64,000 bases of DNA from Gammaproteobacteria bacterium. GTDB taxonomy: Bacteria; Pseudomonadota; Gammaproteobacteria; SZUA-140. Every line of letters begins with the position of its first letter. The first letter of the stretch is position 1. A program made the position numbers and the translations under genes. The stretch lies in contig JADJQS010000002.1 of NCBI GenBank assembly GCA_016712635.1, forward strand, positions 372,001 through 436,000. Reading direction: 5' to 3'. The notes under the pieces were generated by a model that searched no databases, had not been told where the DNA came from, and was given only the letters and a program-made list of their open reading frames with translations. This document shows positions 1-8,306 of this stretch, in pieces.

Positions 1-358
1 AGGAGCCGTCGCGGGTATAGGCCTGGGTGCCGTCGGGCATCAGGATCTGGAAGAAGCCGCGGCCCTGGATCGCCATGTGCAGGGAATTTCCGGTCTCGAC
101 CGTGCTGCCCTGCGTGAACAGCTTCTCGGTCGCCACCGTGCGCACGCCGGTGCCCAGGCTCAGTCCGGTCGGCAGCTGGGAGTCCTGCGCCGACTGCGCG
201 CCGACCTGGCGCACGTTCTGGTAGAGCAGGTCCTCGAACACCGGGCGGCCGGCCTTGAAGCCGGTGGTGTTGGCGTTCGCCAGGTTGTTGGAGATGACCG
301 CCATGCGGGTCTGCTGGGCGTCGAGCCCGGTCTTGGCAATTCTCAGTGCATCAGCCAT
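1..358 (-). CDS. flgG: FlgG, flagellar distal rod protein (5' part only; continues beyond the window)
   Basis: FlgG forms the distal rod of the flagellar basal body, exported by the flagellar type III apparatus. About 119 N-terminal residues are present. They carry the rod/hook N-terminal signature (AKTGLDAQQTRMAVISNNLA, then NTTGFK at about residues 29-34), the family's VFEDLLYQNVRQ stretch and the IQGRGFFQ motif near residue 100. The start at 358 has AGGAG about 8 bases upstream. It lies 27 bases downstream of flgF in the minus-strand flgBCDEFG operon, the expected order. The C-terminal part is missing only because the window starts here. Confidence 0.95.
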   Translation of the reverse strand, partial: MADALRIAKTGLDAQQTRMAVISNNLANANTTGFKAGRPVFEDLLYQNVRQVGAQSAQDSQLPTGLSLGTGVRTVATEKLFTQGSTVETGNSLHMAIQGRGFFQILMPDGTQAYTRDGS

Positions 359-385
359 GTCGTCTGCTCCTCTTCACGCTGCCGT

Positions 386-1129
386 TCAGGCAATCCGCAT
401 CATTTGGGTGGAGGCCTGGTCGTTTTCCTCTGCCGCCTTCATCAGTTTGACTTCCATCTCGAACTGGCGCGCCAGTTCGATCATGTTGACCATCGCGTCG
501 ATCGTATTGACGTTGCTGCCCTCGAGCGCACCGGACACCAGCGTCACGGCAGCGTCGGGCGGCGCCGCAGAGCTGTCGCCCAGGCGCATCAGTCCGTCGA
601 GGCCCTTTTCGAGCTGGGCCGGATCGGGATTCACGAGCTTGATGCGGTCGACAATGGCGAGCGCCGCAGGAGATTGCCCGTTCGGCCGCACCGTGATGGT
701 CCCGTCCACGCCGATCTCGATCTTCTCCGACGGAGGTACCGCGATCGGTGAGCCCGAATTTCCGATCACCGCATGGCCGGCGCCGTTGACCAGCTCTCCG
801 GTCGGGAGCACGCGCAGGTCGCCCGCACGCGTGTAACCCTCGGAGCCGTCGGCGGCGCGCACCGCGATCCAGCCCGGCCCGTTGACCGCCACGTCCAGTT
901 CGTTGCCGGTGGCGTTGATCGAACCCGGCTGCAGATTGACGCCGGGCCGGTCCGCGGTCGCGTACACCCGGCTCGGGAAACCGTCGCCGTCCAGGTCTTC
1001 GCTGGTGAAGGCGAGCAGGTCTTCGCGAAACCCCGTGGTGCTCGCATTGGCCAGGTTGTGCGCGTTCACGCCCTGGGCGAGCATGGTCTGGCTCGCCCCG
1101 GCCATCGCGATGTACAGCATGCGGTCCAT
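386..1129 (-). CDS. flgF: FlgF, flagellar proximal rod protein
   Basis: FlgF is a rod component between the MS ring and the distal rod. The 247-residue length is normal. The N-terminus has the rod signature (NAHNLANASTTGFRED, residues 23-38). The C-terminus has the conserved helix ending in LVSGALEGSNVN and MIELARQFEMEVKLMKAAEE, which packs against the N-terminal helix in assembled rods. It sits between flgE and flgG on the same strand, 40 bases after flgE and 27 before flgG. Confidence 0.95.
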   Translation of the reverse strand: MDRMLYIAMAGASQTMLAQGVNAHNLANASTTGFREDLLAFTSEDLDGDGFPSRVYATADRPGVNLQPGSINATGNELDVAVNGPGWIAVRAADGSEGYTRAGDLRVLPTGELVNGAGHAVIGNSGSPIAVPPSEKIEIGVDGTITVRPNGQSPAALAIVDRIKLVNPDPAQLEKGLDGLMRLGDSSAAPPDAAVTLVSGALEGSNVNTIDAMVNMIELARQFEMEVKLMKAAEENDQASTQMMRIA

Positions 1130-1169
1130 CAGTGCATCCTCAATGCCTTACCGTGCGCGCGCCGATCAG

Positions 1170-2786
1170 TTAACGGATATTGATGATCGACTGCGTGACG
1201 GTGTCCTCGGTGGAGATCACCTGCGCGTTCGCCTGGAAATTGCGCTGCGCGGTGATCATCTTGACCAGCTGCTCGGTGAGGTCGACGTTGGAACTCTCGA
1301 GAGCGCCCGATTGCACCGTGCCCAGGCTGGATGATCCCGGCGTGGAGACCACCGGCTGGCCGGACTCGAAGGACTCGGCCCACGAGGTGTCACCCAGCTG
1401 GGTCAGCCCCTGCGGATTGCCGAAGTTGGCCAGTGCGACCTGCGCGAGCGTGCTCGACTGGCCGTTGGTGAAGCGCGCCAGTATCACGCCGGTGTCGCTG
1501 ATGTCGATGCCGCTCAACCGCCCGGTCGCAAAGCCGTCCTGCGACAGCGAGTTCACGTTGAAGCCGCCGCCGTACTGGCTGAGCGAGGAATAGTCCAGCG
1601 TCAGCGACAGGCTCGTCGCGCCGCTGCTCGGGGTGTAGGGCGCCAGGGCGTAGTTGGACGGCGGCGTCGTCACGCCATTGATCTCGGACAGCGCGCCGCT
1701 GCTGCTGAACTGCAGCAGGTCGGAACCGTTGGGCTGGGCGCCGGTGATCTGGTTGCCGTCAACGAATACGAAGCTCTCCCATTGATTGGGGATGCCGGTC
1801 TTGCGGTAATACACCGTGGTCAGGTGCGACGCGCCGAGCGAGTCGTAGATGGTCATGGTGGTGGAGTTGTTGAAGGTGGTGGCGTCGGTGACGTCGAAGC
1901 TACCCTGTACGGCGCCGGTGGCAACCGCCGTGAGGTCGGTGTTGCCGCCGCCGGCGACCTGGGTGAGATCGGAGGTGTCAAAGGTCAGATCGACGGAATC
2001 CTGGCTGCCGGCCGCACCGTCCGGATCCCAGGTCAGCGTGACGCTGCCCGTGGTGCCGACTGTCAACGCGGCCGTGGTCGAGGTCCCGCCCGCGCCGGCC
2101 AGGGTCACATTCCAGTTGTTGCCGCCGGTGCTGGTGAACTGCAGCTGAGCGGTCGTAACCTGCTGTCCGTAGGTATCGACGAGGTCGAAGGCCGCGGTGG
2201 TGATCGGCGAGTCTCCGGTGTCCAGCACCTGGGTCGCGCCGGCGCTGCCCAGCGTGATGGTGGCCGACGTCACCGGCGCGCTCGGCACGGCGGCGGAGGC
2301 GTTCAGGTTCACGCCGAAGGTCAGCTCGGTCGTCGCCTGCGGGGCGATGTCCGAGGTGTCGAGCTGGATGTCACCCAGCGCTCCGGTGATATTGCCCGAG
2401 GAATCGGCCAGGTATCCGGTCAGGCGCTGGAGCTGCGGATTGATAACGAAGCCGTCGCGGTCGACACCGAAGGCGCCGCTGCGCGTGTATACGTTGTTGC
2501 CGTTGTCGTTCAGTACGAAGAACCCCTGGCCGCTGATTGCGAGATCCAGGTTGTTGTCGGTGAACTCGACATTGCCCTGCGAGAACTGCTGGTCGACACC
2601 CGAGATCCTGACACCGCTGCCGATGGCGTTCGAGGAAGAACCCAGGTTGGAGGTGGCGAAGACGTCGGCGAACTGTATCGTCGATTGCTTGAACCCCGTC
2701 GTGCTCGCGTTGGCCACGTTGTTCGAGATGACGTTGAGCTCCGCCGCCGACGAGTTGATTCCGCTTAATGCCGTTTGAAATGCCAT
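1170..2786 (-). CDS. flgE: FlgE, flagellar hook protein
   Basis: FlgE polymerises into the hook that joins rod and filament. The N-terminus has LSGINSSAAELNVISNNVAN followed by STTGFKQS, and the C-terminus ends with SGALESSNVDLTEQLVKMI, both typical of the axial family. At 538 residues it is longer than the enterobacterial protein (about 400). The extra length is in the surface-exposed middle, a Thr/Ser/Gly-rich region from about residue 140 to 330, which varies between species. It starts 23 bases after flgD. Hook length control and export are presumably supplied by flagellar genes outside the window. Confidence 0.95.
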   Translation of the reverse strand: MAFQTALSGINSSAAELNVISNNVANASTTGFKQSTIQFADVFATSNLGSSSNAIGSGVRISGVDQQFSQGNVEFTDNNLDLAISGQGFFVLNDNGNNVYTRSGAFGVDRDGFVINPQLQRLTGYLADSSGNITGALGDIQLDTSDIAPQATTELTFGVNLNASAAVPSAPVTSATITLGSAGATQVLDTGDSPITTAAFDLVDTYGQQVTTAQLQFTSTGGNNWNVTLAGAGGTSTTAALTVGTTGSVTLTWDPDGAAGSQDSVDLTFDTSDLTQVAGGGNTDLTAVATGAVQGSFDVTDATTFNNSTTMTIYDSLGASHLTTVYYRKTGIPNQWESFVFVDGNQITGAQPNGSDLLQFSSSGALSEINGVTTPPSNYALAPYTPSSGATSLSLTLDYSSLSQYGGGFNVNSLSQDGFATGRLSGIDISDTGVILARFTNGQSSTLAQVALANFGNPQGLTQLGDTSWAESFESGQPVVSTPGSSSLGTVQSGALESSNVDLTEQLVKMITAQRNFQANAQVISTEDTVTQSIINIR

Positions 2787-2809
2787 GTGGGTTCTCCTGT
2801 GTGATGCGT

Positions 2810-3481
2810 TTACATGATCTGCATGATGTCGGCCAGCGACACCTGCTCGTTGTTCGACAGATTGAGCGTGATGCCCTGGCCGTTCTTGCCCATCAGCACG
2901 CTGTTGACCCGGGCGGTGACCAGGGTGTCGAGCGCGACTGTTTCTCCGTCATAATCCATCTCCGCGACCAGGGTGTAGTCGCCCGCAGGCACGGCTGCGC
3001 CGCTGCCGTCGCGCCCGTCCCAGGTAAAGGAGACGTCGCCCTCGGGCTGAGTGCCGAGGTCGAGGCGGCGCACTATCTGGCCGGAGGCGTCGACGACGCC
3101 GACGACCAGATTGCTGGTCGAGGCTGGCAGCGTCACCCCCGCGGCGGCCGAGCCGCCGTCGGCCAGGCTGACCGTGTCACCGGACACCAGCACGGAGCGG
3201 CCCACCATCGCGGAGGCCTGCAGCGTCTGGGTGGACTGCATCGCATCGGCGACCTGCTGGAACGAGGTCTGCAGCTCCTCCACCCCGGCCACCATGCTGA
3301 ACTGGGCGATCTGGTTGAAGAATTCGCCGCTCTCCATCGGCTTGGTCGGATCCTGGTTCATCAGCTGCGTCGTCATCAGCTTGAGAAAATCCGACTGTCC
3401 GAGGACGTCGCTGGCCTGCGTCGATTGCGTGGACGCACTCAGTCCGAGGCTGTCCAGCAGTTGCGTATTGATCGTCGTCAT
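2810..3481 (-). CDS. flgD: FlgD, hook assembly scaffold/capping protein
   Basis: FlgD caps the growing hook and guides FlgE subunits into place. The 223-residue protein has the conserved N-terminal region (LGQSDFLKLMTTQLMNQDPTKP, residues about 28-49, and EFFNQIAQFSMVAGVEEL). A C-terminal beta domain follows, with a FlgD Ig-like segment (SFTWDGRDGSGAAVPAGDYT). It lies between flgC and flgE, as in other proteobacterial hook operons. Confidence 0.94.
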   Translation of the reverse strand: MTTINTQLLDSLGLSASTQSTQASDVLGQSDFLKLMTTQLMNQDPTKPMESGEFFNQIAQFSMVAGVEELQTSFQQVADAMQSTQTLQASAMVGRSVLVSGDTVSLADGGSAAAGVTLPASTSNLVVGVVDASGQIVRRLDLGTQPEGDVSFTWDGRDGSGAAVPAGDYTLVAEMDYDGETVALDTLVTARVNSVLMGKNGQGITLNLSNNEQVSLADIMQIM

Positions 3482-3510
3482 TGCGCGCCTACCCTTTCAG
3501 TAATTACCTG

Positions 3511-3924
3511 TCATTGACCCAGCCGCAGCACATTGAGCAGCAGCTGCTTGGAGGTGTTCACCACCTCGACGTTGTTCTGGTAGCTGCGCGAGGCCGAGAT
3601 CATGTCCGCCATTTCGGAAACCACATCGACGTTGGGGCGGTAGACATAACCTTCCGCATCCGCCAGCGGGTTGTCGGGCTGGTATTCCCGCTGCACCGGC
3701 GCCTGGCTCTCGACGATGCCGTCGACCTTGACGCCGGCCGTGCTGTTGTCGAGCGCGTCGCGAAAGGTCGAGAACACGGGATGGCGCGCGCGGTAGGCCT
3801 CCGCCTCGCTGCCGCTCAGGTTGTCCGCGTTGGCGAGGTTGCTCGCGGTGGTGTTCAGGCGCACGGTCTGGGCGCTCATGGCCGAGCCGGCGATGTCGAA
3901 TATTCCAAACAGGGACATGGTCAT
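3511..3924 (-). CDS. flgC: FlgC, flagellar proximal rod protein
   Basis: A 137-residue proximal rod protein. The N-terminal signature (FDIAGSAMSAQTVRLNTTAS, then NLANADN) and C-terminal helix (EMADMISASRSYQNNVEVVN, then TSKQLLLNVLRLGQ) are diagnostic for FlgC. Its ATG overlaps the flgB stop codon in an ATGA, which implies translational coupling, so the two rod proteins are likely made together. Confidence 0.95.
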   Translation of the reverse strand: MTMSLFGIFDIAGSAMSAQTVRLNTTASNLANADNLSGSEAEAYRARHPVFSTFRDALDNSTAGVKVDGIVESQAPVQREYQPDNPLADAEGYVYRPNVDVVSEMADMISASRSYQNNVEVVNTSKQLLLNVLRLGQ

Positions 3925-4316
3925 TCTCCTCGAATCGCGCTGAGCAGACTCTTGATGCTGCCGTCAAGGAAGGTAAAGCTGGCCTGGTAACGGATGGCGT
4001 TCTGCGCGAACTGCGTCTGTTCCGTCTGCGTATCCACCGTATTGCCGTCGGCGGAGGGCTGCAGCGGGACGCGGTAGAGCAGTTCCCCGTTCGACAGCCC
4101 GCGGTCCGATGTCGCCAGATGCCCGCCCGCGGTCTTTGCCAGCGGCAATTCGTTCTTCATCACGCCGCCGAGGATCGACTTGAAGTCGACGTCGCGTGCC
4201 TTGTACCCCGGCGTGTCCGCGTTGGCCATATTGCCGGCGAGCACTTCCGCGCGCCGCCCGAATGTCTCCAGCGCCTTGGCATGAATCCCAAATGCATCAT
4301 CGATCCTCGAAGCCAT
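3921..4316 (-). CDS. flgB: FlgB, flagellar proximal rod protein
   Basis: FlgB is the first gene of the rod/hook operon. The protein is 131 residues, with RAEVLAGNMANADTPGYKAR at about residues 22-41 and a C-terminal helix containing ALRYQ-like residues (NAIRYQASFTFLDGSIKSLL). The ATG at 4316 was preferred to an in-frame upstream ATG at 4358 because GGGG lies 8 bases before it and because a sigma-54 promoter (4355-4369) predicts transcription starting near 4343, downstream of the longer start. Confidence 0.94.
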   Translation of the reverse strand: MASRIDDAFGIHAKALETFGRRAEVLAGNMANADTPGYKARDVDFKSILGGVMKNELPLAKTAGGHLATSDRGLSNGELLYRVPLQPSADGNTVDTQTEQTQFAQNAIRYQASFTFLDGSIKSLLSAIRGE

Positions 4317-4354
4317 GTTGATGTCCCCGCCATATTCCTTCTGGCAAGTTGATA

Positions 4355-4369
4355 GCAATCAACATGCCA
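4355..4369 (-). promoter_or_regulatory. Sigma-54 promoter for the flgB operon
   Basis: On the minus strand the sequence reads TGGCATG-TTGA-TTGC. This is a near-perfect RpoN -24/-12 element (TGGCACG-N4-TTGC) with exact spacing. It lies about 40 bases before the flgB ATG, giving a predicted transcript start near 4343. It suggests class II/III flagellar control by a FleQ/FlrC-type enhancer-binding protein, not encoded here. Confidence 0.75.
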
Positions 4370-4590
4370 AGAGCGAATCACGCGGCTGAAAGGGGTTACA
4401 GGCCCTGCGTATGCCTGCACACCGCTCCGGCGCCGGCAAGGGATCTCCGCCGGGCGGCAAGTCCGGCGCCCCGGCCGTTCCTATATATAGACCTGCATCG
4501 TGTGCCTCACGGCGCGCCATCACCGGATTCCGGCCCCGCGCTTGCATACTGCAAACCGGAGGCCGGCCGCGTCACCGCATATCCCGGCAC

Positions 4591-4605
4591 TGGCACGCTT
4601 CTTGT
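4591..4605 (+). promoter_or_regulatory. Sigma-54 promoter for flgA(MN)
   Basis: The plus strand reads TGGCACG-CTTC-TTGT. The -24 half is an exact match to the RpoN consensus and the -12 half has one deviation. It lies 64 bases upstream of the flgA TTG start, with the transcript expected to begin around 4616. The element at 4355-4369 points the other way, so the 350-base flgB/flgA spacer (4317-4668) is a divergent RpoN control region. Confidence 0.75.
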
Positions 4606-4668
4606 ATTCGTATAGACGTAAAGATGCGTCCGGATACGGGCCACAACTGAACTGGAGGAGCGATCACC

Positions 4669-5379
4669 TTGAACAGACCGGCCATCGCCATGCTTGCCGC
4701 ACTGTCGATCGGAATCGCGGCGACGGCCCCGATCGGGGTTGCCGACGATGCCGAGGCGCACGGAAACATCATCGCCGCGGCGCGGGCGTTCCTCGAGGAG
4801 CAGATCGACCCGCAGGATGCCAGGACGGAGATCCGCCTCGGCGCCCTCGACGCGCGGCTGCGCCTCACCGCGTGCGAACTCCCGCTGCAGGGATTCCTTC
4901 CCCCCGGCGGGCGACTCAGCGGCAACACCAGCGTGGGCGTGGAGTGTCGCGGAAACCACCCCTGGAAACTCTACGTACAGGCGTACGTGGCCGTGTACAA
5001 GACAGTGGCAGTCGCCTCCGGTTACCTCGCCGCCGGCACCGTGCTGGATGCGGACAACGTGCGCATGGAAGAGCGCGACGTCACCACGGGCGCGTACGGC
5101 TACCTGACGGAGATCGGCCAGCTGGGCGGCATGATCGTGAAGCAGCCCCTGCAGGACGGCCGCATCATCCCGCCGCGGGCGGTGGCGAAGGCGAAGCTGA
5201 TCCGGCGCGGCGAATCGGTCGTGATCCTGTCGCGGAACGGTCAGATCGAGGTGCGCATGAACGGCAGCGCGCTGATGGACGGGACCGAGGGCGACCGCAT
5301 CAAGGTCAGAAATGCAAATTCCAAACGGATCATAGAGGGCCGGGTCGAGGCCCCGGGCGTGGTGATGGTCTCGATGTAA
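4669..5379 (+). CDS. flgA: FlgA, P-ring assembly chaperone
   Basis: FlgA is a periplasmic chaperone needed for FlgI P-ring formation. The 236-residue protein has a signal peptide (about residues 1-26, cut near VADDAEA) and a C-terminal SAF/ChapFlgA domain (VASGYLAAGTVLDADNVRME, VKQPLQDGRIIPPRAVAK). It also has the IEVRMNGSALMDGTEGDRIKVRN stretch region typical of FlgA C-termini. The start is TTG at 4669, with GGAGG 10 bases upstream. An internal ATG at 4690 would shorten the signal peptide and has no comparable Shine-Dalgarno sequence. Confidence 0.9.
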   Translation: MNRPAIAMLAALSIGIAATAPIGVADDAEAHGNIIAAARAFLEEQIDPQDARTEIRLGALDARLRLTACELPLQGFLPPGGRLSGNTSVGVECRGNHPWKLYVQAYVAVYKTVAVASGYLAAGTVLDADNVRMEERDVTTGAYGYLTEIGQLGGMIVKQPLQDGRIIPPRAVAKAKLIRRGESVVILSRNGQIEVRMNGSALMDGTEGDRIKVRNANSKRIIEGRVEAPGVVMVSM

Positions 5380-5402
5380 TCCTGACGCCAGGGGATTGGG
5401 TG

Positions 5403-5429
5403 TCAAAATTCCGTCGATCACGCCCTTAA
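5403..5429 (+). promoter_or_regulatory. Possible sigma-28 (FliA) promoter upstream of flgM
   Basis: TCAAAATT, then 11 bases, then GCCCTTAA resembles the flagellar sigma-28 consensus (TAAAGTTT-N11-GCCGATAA): about 5 of 8 and 6 of 8 matches with exact spacing. It lies in the 78-base flgA-flgM gap, where a FliA-dependent flgM promoter is common. The match is imperfect. Confidence 0.4.
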
Positions 5430-5457
5430 CGAATTCAAGCACAGAGGAGTACAGGCA

Positions 5458-5787
5458 ATGCCAATCGAAATCACGGGCCAGAACACCGCCCATACCGGGA
5501 CCGCCGGCGAAGGCGCCTCGGTTCGGGCCATCCCCATCGGCACGACTGCCGGCGCGAAGACTGGCACGGGCCAGGAGGCCGGTTCCACGGATACGCTCAG
5601 CCTCACCGGCGCCGGCACCCTGATGCAGAAGCTCGACGCCGCCATCGCCGCCGCCCCGGTGGTCGACATGGAACGGGTCAACCGCATCCAGCAGGCGATC
5701 GAGAACGGCACCTACGAGATCGACCCGGCGCGGGTCGCGGAAAAGATGCTGGCCTTCGAGACCGCGCTGTACGGACGCGGCCTGTAG
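5458..5787 (+). CDS. flgM: FlgM, anti-sigma-28 factor
   Basis: FlgM binds and inhibits FliA until the hook is complete and is then exported. The 109-residue protein has a low-complexity N-terminus (MPIEITGQN start, rich in Gly/Thr/Ala) and the conserved C-terminal sigma-binding part (VVDMERVNRIQQAIENGTYE, then IDPARVAEKMLAFE). GAGGAG lies about 8 bases before the ATG. It is followed 12 bases later by flgN, the usual flgA-flgM-flgN order. Confidence 0.9.
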   Translation: MPIEITGQNTAHTGTAGEGASVRAIPIGTTAGAKTGTGQEAGSTDTLSLTGAGTLMQKLDAAIAAAPVVDMERVNRIQQAIENGTYEIDPARVAEKMLAFETALYGRGL

Positions 5788-5799
5788 CGGAGATCCAGC

Positions 5800-6291
5800 A
5801 TGCTCGGAAACGCACTGCTGCAGAACCTCGCCACCTGTCTCGAACGGGAGATCCAGCTGGGAGGACGACTGCTCGAGGCGCTGCGCGGCGAACACAAGGC
5901 GCTCACCGCCAACGATCTCGCCCTGCTGAACGAGGCCGTGGAGCTGAAAAACGGGCTGATCGCCGCGATGCAGGCCTGCGGCGGTGAACGCAACGTCCTG
6001 CTGCGTGAGGGTGGCTTCGGCAGCGACCGCGAGGCGATGGACCGTCTGTTGGACGCGCATGATCCGCAGCGCCGGACCGGCATCCAGCGCGACTGGATCC
6101 GCCTGCTCGAGGTCGGCGCCGAGTGCCAGCGCCAGAACCTGATCAACGGCATCATCATCCAGGCCGGGCAGCAACACACCCGGCAGGCGCTGGCGATCCT
6201 GCGCGGCCAGCCGGTCGTCGCCGGCGGTGAATATGGACCCGAGGGGACGCGCCACTCGGCGCCCAGCTCGCATCCCCTCGCCAGGGCCTGA
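5800..6291 (+). CDS. flgN: FlgN, chaperone for hook-associated proteins
   Basis: A 163-residue, mostly helical protein, placed directly after flgM as in many proteobacteria. FlgN-type chaperones bind FlgK and FlgL before export. The sequence shows the usual long N-terminal helix pair (LEREIQLGGRLLEALRGEHK ... LLNEAVELKNGLIAAMQAC) and a weakly conserved, polar C-terminus. The family is divergent, so the call rests on position and helical pattern as much as on identity. Confidence 0.82.
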   Translation: MLGNALLQNLATCLEREIQLGGRLLEALRGEHKALTANDLALLNEAVELKNGLIAAMQACGGERNVLLREGGFGSDREAMDRLLDAHDPQRRTGIQRDWIRLLEVGAECQRQNLINGIIIQAGQQHTRQALAILRGQPVVAGGEYGPEGTRHSAPSSHPLARA

Positions 6292-6438
6292 AGCCTCCGC
6301 AGACCCTCGACCCAAGTCGCTGTCATCACGGACGATTATCCCGGCGGCCGGCCCCGGTAAATCGCCGGCCCGGCTGGCCAAAGCAGTCCGGGCAATGCTA
6401 GAATCTGCCCTCCTCATAAACGGGGGCCAGTACAACGT

Positions 6439-6513
<75 letters not shown>

Positions 6514-6514
<1 letters not shown>

Positions 6515-6885
6515 TGAACGCACAGAAAAGCAGGCTTCGTGTCGTGCACAATATCTCGCTCTCGGATCGTGGCATACGCTGGGTCGCGAGTGCGACGCTG
6601 CTCGCCGCTCCGGCGTTTGATCTGGTCGTCTCCGGCGGCTCCTTCACCTGGTGGCACGGGATCGCAATGCTCCTGTCGACCTATCCGGGCCTGACCGCGT
6701 TTCTCGGCTGGGACCCGGTATATACGCTGGTCGACTACAAGACATGCGACCTCTCGGAACGCAACCAGTGCGGTACATTGCCGTACCAGCTCGATGCGGC
6801 CATCGGAAATCACCCGATACCGAGAAATGAATACGACCACAGCCTTGCCGGATCGCGCCACGGCGCGACCCGGAAGAAAGGCTAA
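6514..6885 (+). CDS. DUF2892-type inner-membrane protein
   Basis: A 123-residue protein. Residues about 16-72 resemble the DUF2892/YgaP-like membrane domain: a conserved SLSDRGIRW entry, two hydrophobic helices and a GWDPVYTLVDYKTC exit. The function of the family is poorly known. The C-terminus is a charged tail. The first ATG overlaps the final A of the tRNA-Ala CCA end and has no room for its own leader. A GTG at 6544, with AGG about 9 bases upstream, would give a protein starting just before the conserved part and may be the real start. A strong terminator follows at 6928. Confidence 0.65.
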
Positions 6886-6927
6886 AAAACGAGTTCAACC
6901 GCAGTATCGCGGCGAAATATCCCTTGA

Positions 6928-6957
6928 CCCCGCCGATGTATCAGGCGGGGTTTTTTT
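6928..6957 (+). terminator. Rho-independent terminator
   Basis: CCCCGCC (6928-6934) pairs with GGCGGGG (6944-6950) across a 9-base loop, and seven T follow directly. It ends the plus-strand transcript of tRNA-Ala and the DUF2892 gene. It lies 50 bases before the end of the convergent yeaD-like gene. Confidence 0.9.
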
Positions 6958-7006
6958 ATTGCCGCCTCCCGCGGATTCATGTAGTACAGATGCGCCATGG
7001 CGCACA

Positions 7007-7912
7007 TCACTGATTCTCCACCCGGTACTCCACCGCCAGCGTGTGGTGCGTACCTGGCGCGACGGTGACGACATCGTCCGCCGCATTCGCGCTCTCCACG
7101 CACACCATGTTGCGCCAGCCGTCCGGGCCGAAGTCGCCCATCTTGTCGGCCTTCTCGGTCCACGGGGTCCACACCACGGTCGAGCGGCTGCCGGTCTTCG
7201 CGATGCGGATGCGCCGGCGCAGTTGCGGATCCTCGATGACGCACTCGTCCGCAGTGTCCAGGTAGATGCGGTCGGTCTCGCCGGCGAAGGCGATGGCGCC
7301 ATCCTGCCGCGTGCGCGCGCCGCCGTCCACCTTGTCCAGATAGGCGCACCCCTCGAGCCCTGTTACACGCACCGCGCCGATGTCGCCGATGTGGAAATAG
7401 GTATGCAGCGCCTCGCCAATCACGATCGGGTGGTCGTCCTCGTTGACAGTGGTGAGCGCCGCCTTCAGCGTCGCGCCGATCGTCAGCCGCAGCTCGGCCC
7501 GCGCGCGGTGCGGCCACAGCGCCCGGATCTGCTCGCTGCCGGGAAGCGTCAGCACGAGCTCGACCGTGCCGTCGCCGGTGACGCGCGCTTCAGCCAATTC
7601 CCACGGCACGGTGCGGGCGAAGCCGTGGGCCGGCAGCCTGGCATCCGTCGTATGCGGACCGAACCACGGCCAGCATACCGGCGCACCGCCGCGGATCGAC
7701 TTGCCGGGTGCGAGCTTCGCCAGCTTCGACAGCCATACCACCGGCTCGGCCTGCGCCTTCGGCCGCCACGTCATCAGGTGCGCCCCCTGCAGGCACAGCG
7801 CGGCCGCGGCCTGCGGGGTGTCGATGTCGGCGACGATCAGTCCATTCACGTCGCGGAAGCTGAGCTGGTGACCGGAGGAGAAACGCCGGGTCAGGGTGTC
7901 GACAGTGGTCAT
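7007..7912 (-). CDS. YeaD-like D-hexose-6-phosphate mutarotase (aldose-1-epimerase superfamily)
   Basis: Interconverts alpha and beta anomers of hexose 6-phosphates in the cytoplasm. The 301-residue length fits the YeaD/YMR099c family. Recognisable family stretches are GAHLMTWRPK (residues 43-52), IRGGAPVCWPWFGPH (73-87), the catalytic-histidine region LPAHGFAR (93-100), a second conserved histidine in EALHTYFHIGD (about 167-177) and VCVESAN near the C-terminus. It stands alone, convergent with the DUF2892 gene. The substrate cannot be settled from sequence. Confidence 0.85.
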   Translation of the reverse strand: MTTVDTLTRRFSSGHQLSFRDVNGLIVADIDTPQAAAALCLQGAHLMTWRPKAQAEPVVWLSKLAKLAPGKSIRGGAPVCWPWFGPHTTDARLPAHGFARTVPWELAEARVTGDGTVELVLTLPGSEQIRALWPHRARAELRLTIGATLKAALTTVNEDDHPIVIGEALHTYFHIGDIGAVRVTGLEGCAYLDKVDGGARTRQDGAIAFAGETDRIYLDTADECVIEDPQLRRRIRIAKTGSRSTVVWTPWTEKADKMGDFGPDGWRNMVCVESANAADDVVTVAPGTHHTLAVEYRVENQ

Positions 7913-7956
7913 GGCTCTGTTCCTTGCATCAGTTGGACGACGGTTTTTTAACGTTG

Positions 7957-8029
7957 GGGACAGATTTATTTATCGGGGACCGATTTAAAAATCAGCCCCA
8001 AATGCAGGCGTTAAATAAATCTGTCCCCG
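7957..8029. repeat. REPIN-like nested inverted repeat (copy 1)
   Basis: GGGGACAGATTTATTTA at 7957-7973 is perfectly complementary to 8013-8029 (17-base arms). Inside lies a second, imperfect inverted repeat, GGGGACCGATTT to ATCAGCCCC (7976-8000). The same GGGGACAGATTT core recurs at other intergenic sites in this window. Confidence 0.85.
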
Positions 8030-8050
8030 ACGCCGGGATTTCGGCGCGGG

Positions 8051-8236
8051 CTAACGCGCCTCGTTCTTCTCGGCGCTGCAGCGGCTGCAGCGGTACACGG
8101 TCACGAGTCGGCCCTGGCGGACGTCGAATTGCTTCTCCTGCACGATGCGCCACTTGTGCAGGCCGTTGCCGCACAGGGTCCTGCCCTTCGCCTTCAGCTT
8201 CAGGTCCGGCTTCTTGAATGGAAGGATGTCCGCCAA
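8051..8236 (-). CDS. Small zinc-ribbon-like hypothetical protein
   Basis: A 61-residue basic protein starting at TTG 8236 (LADILPFKKP...), with GGAG about 9 bases upstream. The frame stays open further upstream, but that part overlaps the hslR leader and looks non-coding. Cys/His ligand candidates are LCGNGLHKW (one Cys, one His) and YRCSRCSAEK near the C-terminus, a C-H-CxxC pattern that suggests one bound zinc. I recall similar short proteins in other gammaproteobacteria but know no function. Confidence 0.6.
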   Translation of the reverse strand: MADILPFKKPDLKLKAKGRTLCGNGLHKWRIVQEKQFDVRQGRLVTVYRCSRCSAEKNEAR

Positions 8237-8306
8237 GGTACCGCTCCATGCGCGCGATTGACGGCTATTGTAACGCGATTGCCTCCGCGTGCTACATTGT
8301 TGCGGC

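Noticed and set aside
4351..4372. A plus-strand sigma-54-like match (TGGCAAG-N4-TAGC)
   Set aside because: The -12 half is wrong and no plus-strand gene follows; the minus-strand element overlapping it is a far better match.
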